Shown here: positions 38,749 through 55,267 of the stretch, one piece after another
Layout of the letters: the number at the start of each line of letters is the position of its first letter
Position numbering within the stretch: position 1 is the first letter of the stretch
Assembly (NCBI GenBank): GCA_030141605.1
Contig: JAQGDQ010000012.1
Location: 1,072,359-1,136,358, forward strand
DNA: 64,000 nt
Source: Tubiluchus corallicola
Taxonomy: Eukaryota; Priapulida; Priapulimorpha; Priapulimorphida; Tubiluchidae
Direction of reading: 5' to 3'
Position numbers and translations under genes: made by a program
The notes under the pieces: generated by a model
The model's input: only the letters and a program-made list of their open reading frames with translations
Told to the model about the DNA's origin: nothing
Database searches by the model: none

Positions 38749-39136
38749 CTATAGCTTGTAGTTAAAATTTGTCAATTTTAGTAAATTCTGATTTGATATT
38801 TTTGATTTTTTCTAAATCATTGTAAATGGTGATAATGATCAGTACAATAATGTCTTAGCAATTTTTCTAGACAATTAGCTGTAGGTCACTTGATGAGAGT
38901 TTTTTATCATTGTTAGTCGTTTACCTACTCAATGTCTGAAATATATTTAATGGGCAAAGATGATAAAACAATAAATGTAACAAAAATTATAGAGTAGGTT
39001 GCAAGTTTTGTTTGTCTGTTACTATGCGTATGAGTGTATGCGGTTAGAATACACTACGCCTTGCCTTAAATTTCATTGCTCTTGTTTGTGTCGATCTGTG
39101 ATCAATATGTAGAAGAAATGTACATGAACCAGAGCA

Positions 39137-39142
39137 AATAAA
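39137..39142 (+). terminator. Possible PEX2 polyadenylation signal
   Basis: AATAAA lies 389 bases after the PEX2 stop within GCAAATAAAAAAAATATT. Confidence 0.4.
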
Positions 39143-40190
39143 AAAAATATTACATAAGTTGAACATTGCATCAGAATAGCCGTAAGTACTATGAAACTAA
39201 GTGTTGTAGATAAAAAAGAAAGAAAACAAACTGTGAGACAAAATTCTGTGCTTCAATGCCTAAAATGACAAGTAAACTGGCAATACGTGTAGTTTAGTGT
39301 ACATATTTCACTTTGAGAATCCGTGGCTTCCCAAATGGCTACTGACCACTTTGGTTTCTGTTAGCCCAATTTTGGTTTTTAGTCTCCAAAATGCATCACT
39401 TTCCCACAATTTGAATGTGGTGATGTTCTTAATTTTATGAACAGTTTTCAAAACGTTAATGTGGTAACCTTAGGGTGGATAAGTTTAGGGGTCTTGAATA
39501 AGCTCATGCTAACTTGTTATATTTTGGTTTATTCATAATAGAAAGTTCTTGCTTTGCTAAGCTACATTTTACTAGCGGTGAAGAGCTGCACTAATATCAT
39601 TCAGTTTCTGCTTGTGAAAATTAACGAATCATTACAACTGCTTGTAAGAAATTAAAGGCAGAAATGTGTGGACTGAACATTTCTCTGCAAGGTTCTTTCT
39701 GGCCGTACATGCCATATTTGGAAATACGTAAAATATTTTTTTATGTTGGTTTATTACTGACTTAAAATTTACTGTTTTAGCCTACATATTAACGGTTTTT
39801 AGCTAAAATAAAGGAAAAAATTTTAAATTTAAATAGTAATTATTAAATTTGGGTCTGTATTCACAAACACAAAAGTAATTGTAAGTATACATTGTTCACA
39901 CGTCTTTGAAGACTTCAGTTTAGTCCATACAACTATCCTGACTCATGCACTACTGTTTACAGACTCTAGTTTTCGAACTTTTGATATAAACTTTGTTGTC
40001 CGTGTAATTGTCAATTAATAATACATTTACAAGTTCTGCTTCAAAAGAAGAATCTGCAGAAATAGATCTATAAGAATGTTTTTGGTAGAGGCTGTCCTTA
40101 ATTACGATGGTTATTAAATAAAGCTTTGTTGCTGATGCAATTGTTAAGTAAAAATAATGTACAGGTTATGCTTGAAAAAGAAGAATATAC

Positions 40191-40222
<32 letters not shown>

Positions 40223-41396
40223 CTAGGTCAGTAAACATTTTTTGGCTGCCCTTTAATTAGACCTGTGGTGCTCATCATGAGGGGCTCTAGTTAGGAAGTG
40301 AGAATATGAATGCAGGTTTAGAATAGTAAACCAATTGTAATTTCCATGACATAGGATAATATATCTTTGTTGTTGTTGAATTAAGTGCTATTGTACTTGT
40401 AATTAATATGAAAGTTTGGTGGAGAATTACACAGATAAGATGCATGAAAAAATTATTGATGCAAGTATATGAAATTGTCATGAGAATAGGGCTCGTTGCT
40501 GATGGGGATTTAGCTGCACGTTAGCTAGGCTGCAATAGCAAATGCATCGCTGCACACCTGGGATCAACGGCACTTGGCAAATCTGGTGTAGCGAATGGTA
40601 TTGCACAAATAAATCGAATGAATGCCCTTTTGCGGTATAACGGTGTTAAAAATGTGTTGGTGCATTGTGCGCTCTGGTTGTGTTCAAGGAATATCTCACC
40701 AAAGTGTTTAGAAATCGAAGCTTACATCGCTTGCAAATTTTTTTAACAGCAGAAACTAACAAAACTTTTGCGAATATAATTATGTAAGTGTACAATATCA
40801 TACGATAGATATGCCTGCTTCTTCATCTATTCGTACTTAGATTGTATTGTGTGACAGAGAAAAAACGATCTAACTCTGTCAATAGTCGTTAATACACCGT
40901 GTTAATTTTATCCAAAATGTGCTTTGTATCCAAAAGGTAAGCAAAAATTTGTTTGCCTCTTGGCGAAAAGACCATTGGTCACGTAATCAACCATTTCTAT
41001 CTCGAGGAACCGAGTAATATAAATAAAATGTAATGTGTGCGCCGTCGGGCTGATGTAGACGTTGAAATGAAACGAACATAACAATTTAGCATAATTTTGA
41101 CAAAATACTTTAACGCGCGCTTACGATCATAGTACTGGGTAGATGAATTTTCAATTTAAGGGTTTTGAAAGAAACTATAAACCAGAGGAATTTACTAAAG
41201 ATTCGTGAAACTTGGTACCTGGAAAGCAGAATAAACCAAGGCGAATAATTATGCAATTTATATAAAACAAGAACATGCACTTGGTAAGTCTTGCTTAAGG
41301 AAACTCAATTGTAGTGAGCCAAAAAGCTTTTTACTTAAACGTAACACGAGGGGATTGACTTCAAAGACCAGACCAGTATTTCTCACGGTTCTTGTA
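39143..41396. other. Intergenic space after PEX2
   Basis: No supported exon. A dinucleotide run AT then GT lies at 40187-40222. The last few hundred bases should contain the promoter of the FkbM-domain gene. Confidence 0.5.
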
Positions 41397-44788
<3,392 letters not shown>

Positions 44789-46523
44789 TGCTCAAATAGT
44801 GTAACATGAGAGTTGTTGTTTTATTACAAGTTGAACTAAAGCAGCACTAATGGCATTTCAAATCACAGTTTTGTCAGAAAGGAGATAAGCTTGCACTCAG
44901 CTGTGGTCAAGAAGAATTTGTAATCACTTGTGGTCTGTTGGACGTGCAACGGTGATGCCGATAATTTAGTGAAATGCTTCCAGTCTGTACTTCAGCAGCG
45001 TATTAATAGCATGTCTGGTACGATGAAACTTCGACCGAGCAATATTGTGATCATAAAGAGCTGTCATCAGAAGAACAAAAAGAGAAAATTTGGTTTCACG
45101 CAAATAGCGAGCGAGTCTTAAAAAGGTTTCATGGGTACTGACAGACAATGGGTTAGTTAAAGCAATCAAAAAATTGCGCTTTTATTCATATATCTGCACT
45201 TAAATATTTTCTAACGATTTGCTATAGTACGCATTAAAGTAACATTATTCCCCCCCTCCCCCAGAAAACATGCTAATGAGATTTCGGCTAGCTCTGATTG
45301 ATCAGATATTCAACGTGTGTCGTGCTCTACTTTCAGCAAAACGTTGGTCATCGTACAGAAAAGAAACAAGAAAGTTCCGCGAAAGAAATACCTGTGAAGC
45401 AAAAGATTACAGCTGGCGCAGAGTTTTACTTTGTGAAATATTTAGACGTAGTGGTGCTTGTGCGAAGTTGGGCGAGTAAAGTGTTTTTATTTTAAACCGA
45501 CCCATGTAAATAATATTAACATCTTTAATTCAAATTTTGTATATCCACGTCCCCATTAACTAAGAAAAGTTTCCTTAATTATAAATTCAGAACTTATTCG
45601 TAAATTAAAACTGTGATCTAGAAATAATTTGTTATATAATATAATTATATGAATGTAATTATTTATTGTGAAATTGATGTAAATTTAGTCTTTGTTATTA
45701 TGTATTTTACTTCTCATATTATGCCTATGTAATGTGTTATGTATTATGTGTATTAACGTAAACTTCGTCTTACGTTTACTATGCACTACTTATAATGTTC
45801 CTGTATATTGTATTATTGTATCTGTTGTATCCCTGTATGTGAATGAGTATTTCGATTTGTTTCTAGTTTTAGTTTTGTGCACAGTAATTCATAGTTTTGC
45901 ACAGGACGCTTGTACCTTTAGCAGTGGTTTAATAATTATTAATTAGTTTTAACACTGAGGATTGTGATTTTATTGTAATCAATTTTACGGCAAATAAAGC
46001 ATTATTATGTTTATATTATATCTTCTACAGTTTCAAATGTCAGAAGTTTCACATAGAATTTAAAAAAAATAAGCTAAAGTTTAATAAAAAATTTATTACC
46101 TTCTTGCTTCGCATAGTCCAAGATTATTTCTGACCGTATGTGAGGTATAATCTTGTGATTCAGCTGAAAACTTCTGATCGTACAGTAGCGTTATGTTTGT
46201 GTTTTATTGTGTACGCGAATGTATTGTTAAAAGCGCTAGAGATACCAGTGACGCCATTCAAAACTAAAACAGCACATTTTTGTTTATACAAAACTTTTCG
46301 TCAGTTTTTAAATATGATATAGTTATTAGTTATGTCTAAGCTGTATTGTCACCCCAGTAACTTGCTTTCAGCGCTGCTTTAATGACAGCCCGAATATTTA
46401 TTTTCCTATATAACGTGATATGGCTTATACAGGCTTATAGCTTGGCTTTTGCTATTTCTGTCTGTTTATATTTTTCGTAATCTAACTTTCTGAGTTTCTC
46501 AGAAACCTAGTATTTTATAGTAC

Positions 46524-46566
<43 letters not shown>

Positions 46567-47120
46567 TATTATTATAAGTCTGTTTATTAAACAATAATAA
46601 CATTGTTTCCCCTCTATTTGCAGGGTTCGTTTACAAAATTCAATATAGCTATTTACGATAACAATATTATACATAATGCAGATTTTGTGCATACATACAT
46701 ACATTAGTAGTAGTGTTTCAGTTTGGCTATTTAACTTTTACATAATTCTATAAACATCAAAACCCCAAATATAACTTTCACAACACAAATTAAGAATATA
46801 TTTAAAATATATACGTATTACGCACTATAATTTATATAATGACTTCATTTTAAGAAGTACATGTTTTTCTGTAAATATAATTAGAATTAATTTATAACAA
46901 TTTTTTACGCACAACATCTCTAACAATATTTACACATACCCGACATACATCTTTATCTCTTTTTAGATAAATCTCGCTTATATTGCCTGAAGGCAGAACT
47001 TGCCTTAAATTAATTCGAAACCAGCAAAGCCCCACAAAAAATTTTGCGTATAAATGCACTTATAATTAATAATACGCGAACACCCTGCATTGTCCTCATT
47101 TATAACATTGTCCTCATATA
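44789..47120. other. 3' flank of the FkbM-domain gene and intergenic DNA
   Basis: No further exon is supported. A clean AATAAA occurs at 45993-45998, 1.2 kb after the stop, and may end a long 3' UTR. A GA run lies at 46527-46562 followed by (ATT)n. Confidence 0.5.
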
Positions 47121-48230
47121 TATATAAGATTCGCGGCGATCTATATATCAAACGAAAGGTCTCGATCTAGTGTGGTCTCATTGGGGGTTTATTTTTCGAA
47201 TCGGTCTCACCGGGAGGAACGGGTGCCAAAAAACCTCCAAAAATGGCCATTTTTCGGCCGTTTTAATCGGGCTCACCGGGACGAACGGGGGGCGAAAAAC
47301 CTCCAATAATGGCCATTTTTTTGCAAAACTTATACCTTTTACTTCGAACAGGAATGGGTACAGGGTGGTGCTCATAATGGTTGCATAGCCCGTTCAACGG
47401 TGGGCATATTTAGAGGCTTATGTAGTAGGCTTCTTCTTCTTCTTTCTTCAATGAATCACACGTCCAGGGACATGATTCTGCTCACCTCTCTATGCCAGGG
47501 CTCCCTACACGCTGCAATGCCCCAAGTGGATTTATTTCTAAGGATCAATGCTGAAGTGTTTAAATCTTTCTGTGCAAAATCTAAGTATGTTAACATTTGT
47601 CCTCCTGCAGGTTTTTTAGCTGGTTCTATGGCTTGTTGAAGAGCTATCTTCACTGGAACGTCATCATAGTCTAAGCATATGCCCAATCCATCTGAAACGT
47701 CGTCTTTTTATTTTTGTTGCCCAAGGTTCTTCTTTTATTTTTTCATATAGATCTTTGTCTGAAATTTTCTTTGGCCATCTAATACCTAAAATGTTTCTGT
47801 AATTTCGCCTTTGATACGCATCGATTTCAGCTTTATGATTTGCTTTTAATGTCCAGAGCTCAGAGTTATACAGAAATACAGTTTCGACTAAGCCACGGCT
47901 TCCCATAACGGGCGTTTTCCCGGACACAACTCCCATTTTTTTTAAATTTTGGCCAAACTGCCTGTAGAAAAACGTTCTAGCGGTGCCTGGTGGGACTCTC
48001 GGAAGAAGATATATAACTCTTTAGAAAAAGGAGGAATGGGCCTACACGATGATGTGAGCCACGTTTTAGGACACGTCCACTAAGAGGAGTAGCGAGGAGT
48101 TAATTAGATGTTCCATTTTTGGCAATTTTCGCTTGGAAAACTGCTGATGCAGAGCCATTATTCTGACATCATCCATTATACTCTGTCTGTAACCTTAAAA
48201 CTTTAATTCAGTAAAAGCTGCTACTGGCTT
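47120..48230. repeat. Interspersed repeat family R, copy 2, split by a LINE fragment
   Basis: The left part is 47120-47415 and the right part about 47910-48110. They share ordered blocks with 5990-6640: TCAAACGAAAGGTCTC, GGGGGTTTATTTTTCGAATC, AACTTATACC, CCGTTCAACGGTGG, CATATTTAGA; then CCCGGACACAAC, AAACTGCCTGTAGAAAAA and AGAAAAAGGA. Inside the left part, the block GGGCTCACCGGGACGAACGG to AAATGGCCATTTTT is itself repeated twice. Confidence 0.7.
47425..47930 (-). mobile_element. LINE reverse-transcriptase C-terminal fragment inserted in repeat R
   Basis: The minus strand reads LYNSELWTLKANHKAEIDAY, then NILGIRWPKKISDKDLYEKI and RRRFRWIGHMLRL. After a frame change it continues DDVPVKIALQQA ... 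AKKPAGGQ. These are the post-RT motifs YGSE-WTL, R-ILGI-W, RRLRWLGHVLRM and ALQ...KRKRGRP of many non-LTR elements. It interrupts the R repeat between CATATTTAGA and the CCCGGACACAAC block. Confidence 0.75.
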
Positions 48231-50282
48231 TGCGTTATAAATGAGGACTATGTAGGTAACCAAACTTCACCTGATTTTATTACTGAATTTTTCTTCACTT
48301 TAAAAACACACACAGGTATACGTTTACAGCCAAAAAATGGGCGCGCAGCAATACTTGCACAAAATAATTATATCACTAAGCCGCATAACAAGCTTTGTGT
48401 TTTCTGTGGCCCCGTTTGATAAGTTTCTTTACATTCTACAGTGTTGAAAGCACAAAAATTTTTAACTTAACACCTCAGGCAATTTAGGCCTTTAGTGCTG
48501 TTTCAAAAAGAGAATTAGCTATGTATAAGTTGATAGAGCTACAACAATTAACAGAGTTGGATTAAGACCTTAAGAGGGCCTAAGGACTGAAAAGATTATG
48601 GCACCCTTATGTGTGTGTGTGTGCGCGCGCGCACGCGCGTGTGTCTGGGTGGGTGTAGTATCTTAAAGGTACTATACTAAAAATACAGAAATGATTCTAA
48701 ATCTTATAAAAGGGACAACCACACACATTCCAGTATATTTTATTTTTGCACAATTACTCAATTTGAAGAACTGTCTGGGCCGTCTTCCCCTGAAGAAGAA
48801 GAACGTGCGTATTTTGCTTAATGGCTAATCCAGGGTTGACAGTTAAAACATCTGATAGTGCTTAAATAAGTCTATTAATGGCATCTAATTATAGCACTTA
48901 CGTTTTACTTATTTCCCATTTTGTGTTTTTATTGATTGCAAGTGCCATTGTGATTACTGAACTGTACATCTGTGCTGTTCTAAATGCAGCTATGAACTTC
49001 GTGCGCTTACAGGCCTACATCACTATTATAGTTTTTCAGCCTAAGTATGTACTACGTGTGTACTAAGCATAAGTATGTATTAAGCTAAATGATGTACACA
49101 TAATATTTGTTTAGTCAATTCTACAATTTCGAAGTTGGTCATAATTACATTAACTAGTAATGGCAATAATCTGTTTTGCTTACATTCTTACTGTACCAGT
49201 TTTTGTAAATCATAAAAGGTCCAAGAAAATCCAGTAATTACAGTAATCTATGTTTTATTTTTTTATACAGATGAGGCAGGTATAACTGCCAATAAAGACT
49301 TCGAATCATTAATGCTGCCTATTGTGTTGGAGAATACGCCAATGCTCATTATGCACATTAGGAACAACCCGGTTGACCTGAGTAACAGCAGGTTATTACT
49401 AATATCCCTGTAACAAAAACATTTTTTATTATTTTACTATCTACATAGCCACTATACCTATACAGTAGTTAAAGTCAATTGAAACTTAGAAGATGGTGGC
49501 ACCAACTTTCTAAAATGAGGCATAATAATATCCATAACATGGTCACATCTGTTAACAAAAAAAGATCAAAGTATTATAAGCTGATGTCCTTTTAAACTTT
49601 TAAATGTTACAAACTGATTAGTTCATCAACCCTTCATGAGTACCAAACCCTAAAGAAACTTGAGGTTTCTATTTGGGTAGTTTTATTTTTCTCTTGCAGA
49701 AGTGTGGTTCTCAACTTTTAAACATTACTTACAACCAACCTAGTATCGTAGACAAATGCAGCTCTTTTAAGATTGTGCAGCCACTGCTTTGCAGCAGCCA
49801 AAAGCAGCACATAATTTAGACATAGCTAACAATTTAACTGTAAAATTGGAGACGATTTTTAAACTAGCCATCTTCCACAAAGAGAACAAAGCTTGTAAGC
49901 AGTCACTGAGTACAAACAAACCATGTTACACCCAGATAGTGCTTCCCTTTCACATAGTTACTCCAATGTAAACAAACATCGGTGGTTGACACATCCTGAA
50001 CTTGGGACGTCACATCCGCTTACATTCGTAATTCGGAAATTTCTGCCATGAGGCGCAAAGGAAGCTCCATGCCCAATGGCGGCTTACGCAAATGTGAGTT
50101 TTGAAGGCAATTTTATTCGAATTTTGTCGATAAAAATTTCTTGTGACATTTAGGCAAAAAAGAGGTAAATATTTCAGCGTGTATCAGCGAGTTATTAAAG
50201 CTGAACTTAATTTTGATGATGTTCCCCTTTAAGTTTTAATAAAATCTATACCCATTGGCTCTCTTGTAGTTGTACAAAAATA
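48231..50282. other. Intergenic DNA, no gene seen
   Basis: Open frames at 48878-49066 and 49789-49971 are short and without motifs. AT-rich with no recognised repeat apart from the dinucleotide run at 48610. Confidence 0.5.
48610..48651. repeat. (GT)n(GC)n alternating purine-pyrimidine run
   Basis: ATGTGTGTGTGTGTGCGCGC followed by GCGCACGCGCGTGTGTC. This is strictly alternating and the type of sequence able to form Z-DNA. Confidence 0.9.
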
Positions 50283-51009
50283 GGCGCTATTAGTATTACA
50301 CTTTCGCACCGCCTAGCTTTTTCTAGGTTATTACTCGTTTTTAGGCTCGTACGTCATCATTCTATTATTCTTACATCATCAGTGAATGTTTCCGCTAATC
50401 TAATTGTAATTTAATCTTATATTTAGGTATAATTACCAATAATTACGCTGTATTCACAGTTCTACACGTATCGCCATCTTGTTTGTATGTAGTCACGTGA
50501 TGAATTTCGTACTAGTTTATGCATTATCAGGGCCTGGCTTAAAAGCACGACACACTTTCATCTTCACCGCATATACGAAATAAGGAAAAAACCTTTACTT
50601 TTTTTATAATCTAATAGTAATAATACTACAGTAATAAATAAAATTAATGATAAATAACTGTAGTCGTCTAAAATAATTTCCTCGTATAGGCCAGTTTGGG
50701 TCCCGTGGCTGCAACCCTAATAATCATAAATTATGCGAAGAAACTAAAAATACATGTTAAGGGCCACATCGTCACTGCGCGAGAGCGATTGCGCATTAGT
50801 GGTGTAAACACAGTTATTCACGTGCAGCTTTTAATGGCGACGGTAGGTAAGTAATGCGTGATTTTAATCTGGACTTATAAAGCGTAAGAAGCAATAATAT
50901 TATAGGAATATGGTGTATATTACGCCTGTTGGTCTGCTTTCTGGCCTGCAGGCGTGAAAACAACCAACAGGTCAGGAAAAGCTAGGCGGTGCGAAAGTGT
51001 AATAGCGCC
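50283..51009. mobile_element. MITE with about 36-base terminal inverted repeats
   Basis: The left end GGCGCTATTA...CACTTTCGCACCGCCTAGCTTTTTCT (50283-50324) is the reverse complement of 50974-51009 apart from a 6-base insertion (GTATTA) and one or two changes. AAAAAT lies next to both ends (left TACAAAAAT-A, right AAAAATC), a candidate target duplication. The 727-base interior has no coding frame. Confidence 0.8.
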
Positions 51010-51124
51010 AAAAATCAAATCACTGAGCAAACAATTGTATTCATCCTTTTTTAAGTGAGCCTTTGATTCGAAAATATGTGTCGCACACTATCTTTGTAAA
51101 TTTGTTGCTGTTCTTCCCAAATGG

Positions 51125-51190
51125 GGACAGGTCATTTGGGCGCCAAACACTTGGGGCCAAACAACACGGGCGTGAGACATTTGGGTGCCA
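51125..51190. repeat. Short-word array, left (CATTTGGGC words)
   Basis: Four degenerate units in about 65 bases: GTCATTTGGGCGCC, CACTTGGGGCC, ACACGGGCGTGAG, ACATTTGGGTGCC. It is inverted relative to 55268-55352. Confidence 0.7.
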
Positions 51191-51319
51191 CAATCGACGC
51201 ACGCTGATTTGAACAAGAAAATGATTTGCGTGTTGCGTTACAAAACGCGATGTCTATAGTTGGCGTATTAGGTGAACCCTCTTTGACTGTTCAGTTGAGT
51301 TGTTGGCATCCTTCTGTCT

Positions 51320-54300
51320 CGAAAGACAATGGATTGTGCACCAAGAGAGTCAGTTGTTAATCAAATTGATGGAGCTGCAGCGTCGACTGTGACTGAGCAG
51401 TCCGATCCTTGAGCGGCAGTTCCGGCTGCAGGTTGCACATTGGAAGGCTGTTTCATCTGGGTGAGGTAGGACATCTTTCTGATGCCTGCGAGTCCTTTTA
51501 TCCTCTTGTTTTTTCTCCCTCATTTTCTCCGCTTTGTTAATGGCTGTCCTAACAGCAGATTTCCAGTTGCTTCGATCTGCCGCAAGCGCCTCGTAATTTG
51601 CTGGTGTAATGCCGTCTGCCTTGAGGTCCCGTTTACATACATCTTTGTAGTGGAGCAGTGGCCTCCCGGTGGGTCGGGAGCCAGTAGCAAGCTCACCGTA
51701 CAGAATGTCCTTGGGCAATCTGCCGTCCTGCATGCGGGAAACATGGCCTAGCCAGCGCAGACGTCTGTTGGTGAGTATGGCATACATGCTAGGGATACCA
51801 GCTCTTGCTAGCACATCCTTGTTGGTTATGTGCTCCTGCCATCAGATGCCCAGGATTCTTCTGAGCCGCGTTCTTGATGGCTATACAGAGTCCAACTCTC
51901 GCTCCCGTACAACAGTGTGCTCAGTACACAGGCTTGGTACACCTCTTCGTTAAGCGAGCCATCGTTGATGAGGCCTTGCCGATTCTGGAGTTCAGTTCTG
52001 TGGCCAAGCTAAGATTGCTGGAAATAACCGAACCAAGATAGGTGAAGTCTTCCACACGTCAAGGCAGCAGTCATCGATAGAGATGTGAGGGGCTGGGGAA
52101 ACATCTTGGCCCAGCACCTTGGTCTTTTGGATGCTGATTGTCAGGCCAAACTCACTGCAGGCATGGGCAAAGTTGTCAATGAGGCCTTGGAGGCCGGCTT
52201 CAGTGTGAGCTGTCAGTGCGGTATCATCTGCGAACAGCATTTCGCAAATGAGAACTTTGCGAACCCGTGACTTTGCTCGGAGACGAGAGAGGTTGAACAG
52301 GCTGCCATCGCTTTGTGTGTGTAAATAGACTCCCTCTTCGGTTTCTTTAAATGCATAGTGCAGCAGCAAAGAGAACAGGATACCAAAGAGGGTTGGTGCG
52401 AGGACACATCCTTGTTTAACTCCGCTTTTGATTGGGAATGGGTGTGAGGAAGAGCCGTCAGACTGAACAGTACCTTTCATTTCCTCGTGGAAGGAAGTAA
52501 GCAGTCTCAGCAGCTTTGGGGGGCATCCAATTCTCTGCAGGAGTGTAAACAGGCCCGATCTGCTAACCAAATCAAATGCTTTGGTCAGGTCAATGAATGC
52601 TATAAACAGGGGCCGTTGTTGTTCGCAGCATTTTTCCTGGAGTTGTCTTAGAGAGAATATCATGTCGATGGTGGATCTCTCTGCCCTGAAACCGCATTGT
52701 GCTTCTGGGTAAACCCGTTCGGACGGTGGAGTCGTGTTTAGTAGCACGCGGGCAAAGGTCTTTCCCACGGCGGAGAGGAGGGATATTCCGCGATAGTTGT
52801 TGCAATCGCTCCGATCCCCTTTATTTTTGTAAAGGGTAATGATGTTGGCATCACGCGTGTCCTGAGGCACAGTACCTTCATCCCAGCATTGTAAAAGTAG
52901 GTCGTGCAAATGCTCGAGGAAACAGGTTTGTTTACCTGCTTTAATGGCCTCTGGGGGTATACCATCACTTCCAGGAGCTTTGCCGCTCGCTAGAGAGTCG
53001 ATAGCTTTGATGAGCTCCTCACTGGTAGGTGGGTCGTCGAGCTCCTCCATGTATTCCACAGCTCTTTCTGTGACAGTGGTTTGTCTTGAGAACAGCTTTT
53101 GGTAGTGTTCTGCCCATCTCTCCATTTGTTTGGCATGGTCAGTGATGATTTCTCCAGTGGTAGACTTCACAGGGGCAATCTTGGTGATACTGGGGCCAAA
53201 GACTTTCTTCATTCCTTCATACATGGCGCGAATATTACCACGGTCGGCTGACGTTTGGATACTCAGGCATATAGACTGCCAGTAATTGTTTGCGCACTGC
53301 CGGGCAATCCGCTGTACGTCGCTTCTGGCCTTCCTGAGAACTGTGAGTGTGCTTTCACTAGGATTTGCTTTGTAACTGAGGAGAGCAGTCCTTTTGCGGG
53401 AAATAGCTGGCTCAATGTCCACGATTCCAGCTTCAAACCAGTCTGGGTTCACTCTCTCTCTTTTTCCGAAGGTGTTGAGAGCAGACTTGTAAGTTACATC
53501 GCGTATGTGACTCCATCTTTCATCTGCGCTACCAGTTGGGTGGTCCTTGAGGGCTTCTTTCATGGTATCAGTATAGCGTTTTACTAGCTCAGGAACCGCG
53601 GACTTGGCAGTGTTAATGCGAGGTCGTCCTTTTGGCTTTGAATGATGGATACGTTTTGGTTGTAGACGTAATTTGTTGGCGACCATTGAGTGGTCCGTGT
53701 CGCTATCTGCACTATGGTAGCTGCGTGTGTTGTTGACACAGTTTAGCGAGGATCTTCAAGTAATGATGAGATCCAGTTGGTGCCAGTGGTGAGATCTGGG
53801 GTGACGCCAGGACACTCTGTGGATGAGCTTTGTGGGGAAGAATGTATTTGTGATGCATAAATCATGATATGAGCATAATTCCAGTAGTCTTTGCCCGTTT
53901 TCGTTCAGTTTGCCAACACCAAAGTGACCAATACAGCGGAGCCAGTGGGACTGGTCGGAGCCGGTGCGAGCGTTGAAGTCTCCAAGCAGGAACAAGTACT
54001 CAGATGCGGGAATATTTTTGATGGCGGTCTCAAGCTCGGCGTAGAATTCATCTTTATTCTCTGCAGTCGCTAGGAGCGTTGGAGCATAAACGCTTAGGAT
54101 GTTTACGGGCCCTGTGGTGGTTGTGAGGCGAAGAGAAAGGGTACGAGCAGTGCCCTCTGAAGGTGGTTCGATAGCAGAGAGTTCTTCACTGCAAAACCCA
54201 CGCCGTGCATGCGGTGCTCCTCTGGGGCCCTTCCTTGCCAGAAGAATGTATAGTCCGCTTCCTTTAAGCTGCCATTGGATGGAAGTCTGGTTTCCTGCAG

Positions 54301-54680
54301 CGCGGCAATATCGATGTTGAACCGCTTGAGTTGATTGTTGATGATGGCTGTTTTCCTTGCATCGCCAATCTGACTTGGATCATTGACGATCCCAGGACAT
54401 AAGGTCCTAACATTCCAGGTTGCCAGCCTAAGCGCTGGCGGCTTTGATTTCTTTCTTTTCTTTTTGCTTGGTGCAGGCTTTGCGGTATTCTATTCGGAGT
54501 TTATCCTAAGCTCCAAGCACCCATTGGAGCAGGCAACCGTGACGGGTCGGCACCTAATTGGCTGGGGGCTGCCCAGCTTAGGCGAGCGGTAGCCGACCAT
54601 TGGGATGCGATGATCCCTCCCACCGTCGGAAACAACCCGTAGCGCCCGAGCTCACGCCAATTCGCTCTAGGCTTATAACT
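51320..54680 (-). mobile_element. Nearly complete LINE (EN + RT + C-terminal zinc finger), minus strand
   Basis: From 54430 downward: endonuclease (TWNVRTLCPG, IAALQETRL, HGVGFAVKN, then after a frameshift near 54160 NILSVYAPTL, FLLGDFNARTG and HHWHQLDLI); an in-frame TGA at 53756-53758; then a 564-codon frame to 51992 with KAPGSDGIPPEAIK, ANIITLYKNKGDRSD, YRGISLLSAVGK, CGFRAERSTIDMIFSLRQLQ, the palm motif IAFIDLTKAFD, GVKQGCVLAP and the catalytic MLFADDTAL. A frameshift near 52055 leads into FTYLGSVISSNL, then CVLSTLLYGSESWTLYSHQE, and 51814-51350 gives RRLRWLGHVSRMQDGRLPKD and a C-terminal C2HC finger CATC...HSRRC. The copy is inactive but young-looking. The wording is that of the widespread EN-RT elements often annotated as craniofacial-development-protein-like; RTE relationship is likely but not proven. 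Confidence 0.92.
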
Positions 54681-55267
54681 CGTAACTGTTGCCTCCCGTG
54701 TTGTAAGCAAATAGCAAATAAATGATTGTTTTCGTGAATACGATTGTGTAATTGACACTATAAATAACTAATGCACCTGTGTAAAAACTCCTGCTGAACG
54801 CAGATGTGAAAATCATGCATTTCAGAAGAGAAGCCATGAAGTAACTTAATTTTGAAAGTGATAATTATGCATGAAGCATGTTTTCTCCTTAATTGATGTG
54901 TTTTCTTTGAACAGGTTGTATAAACAGCTTAACTTGCAGCATACCAAGCGCTCGTTACACATTAATGTTAGCTTATCGTTGGCTTACTTGGAATAAGCAT
55001 TGCTAATAATGAACAACTAAATCTCACTGTTCATGTTACTGACATGCTTTGTTCTTATTAGAAACTATATATGCACTAATACTGAAGGTGGAGAAATGCA
55101 GAAAGGCAATTTACTGGTTTAATTGTGTTATATGACATTATGGCAGTGTTATATAACAATATTAAACATTATGACAGTTCAATAAATTCTGGAAACAGAA
55201 CATAGGGAATCATTAAAAATTTAATAAGCAAAAATAAAAACATTTTAGGTACTTTATCAAATTTTGT

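Noticed and set aside
51482-54592. Plus-strand frames of 60-110 codons
   Set aside because: They are antisense to the minus-strand LINE.
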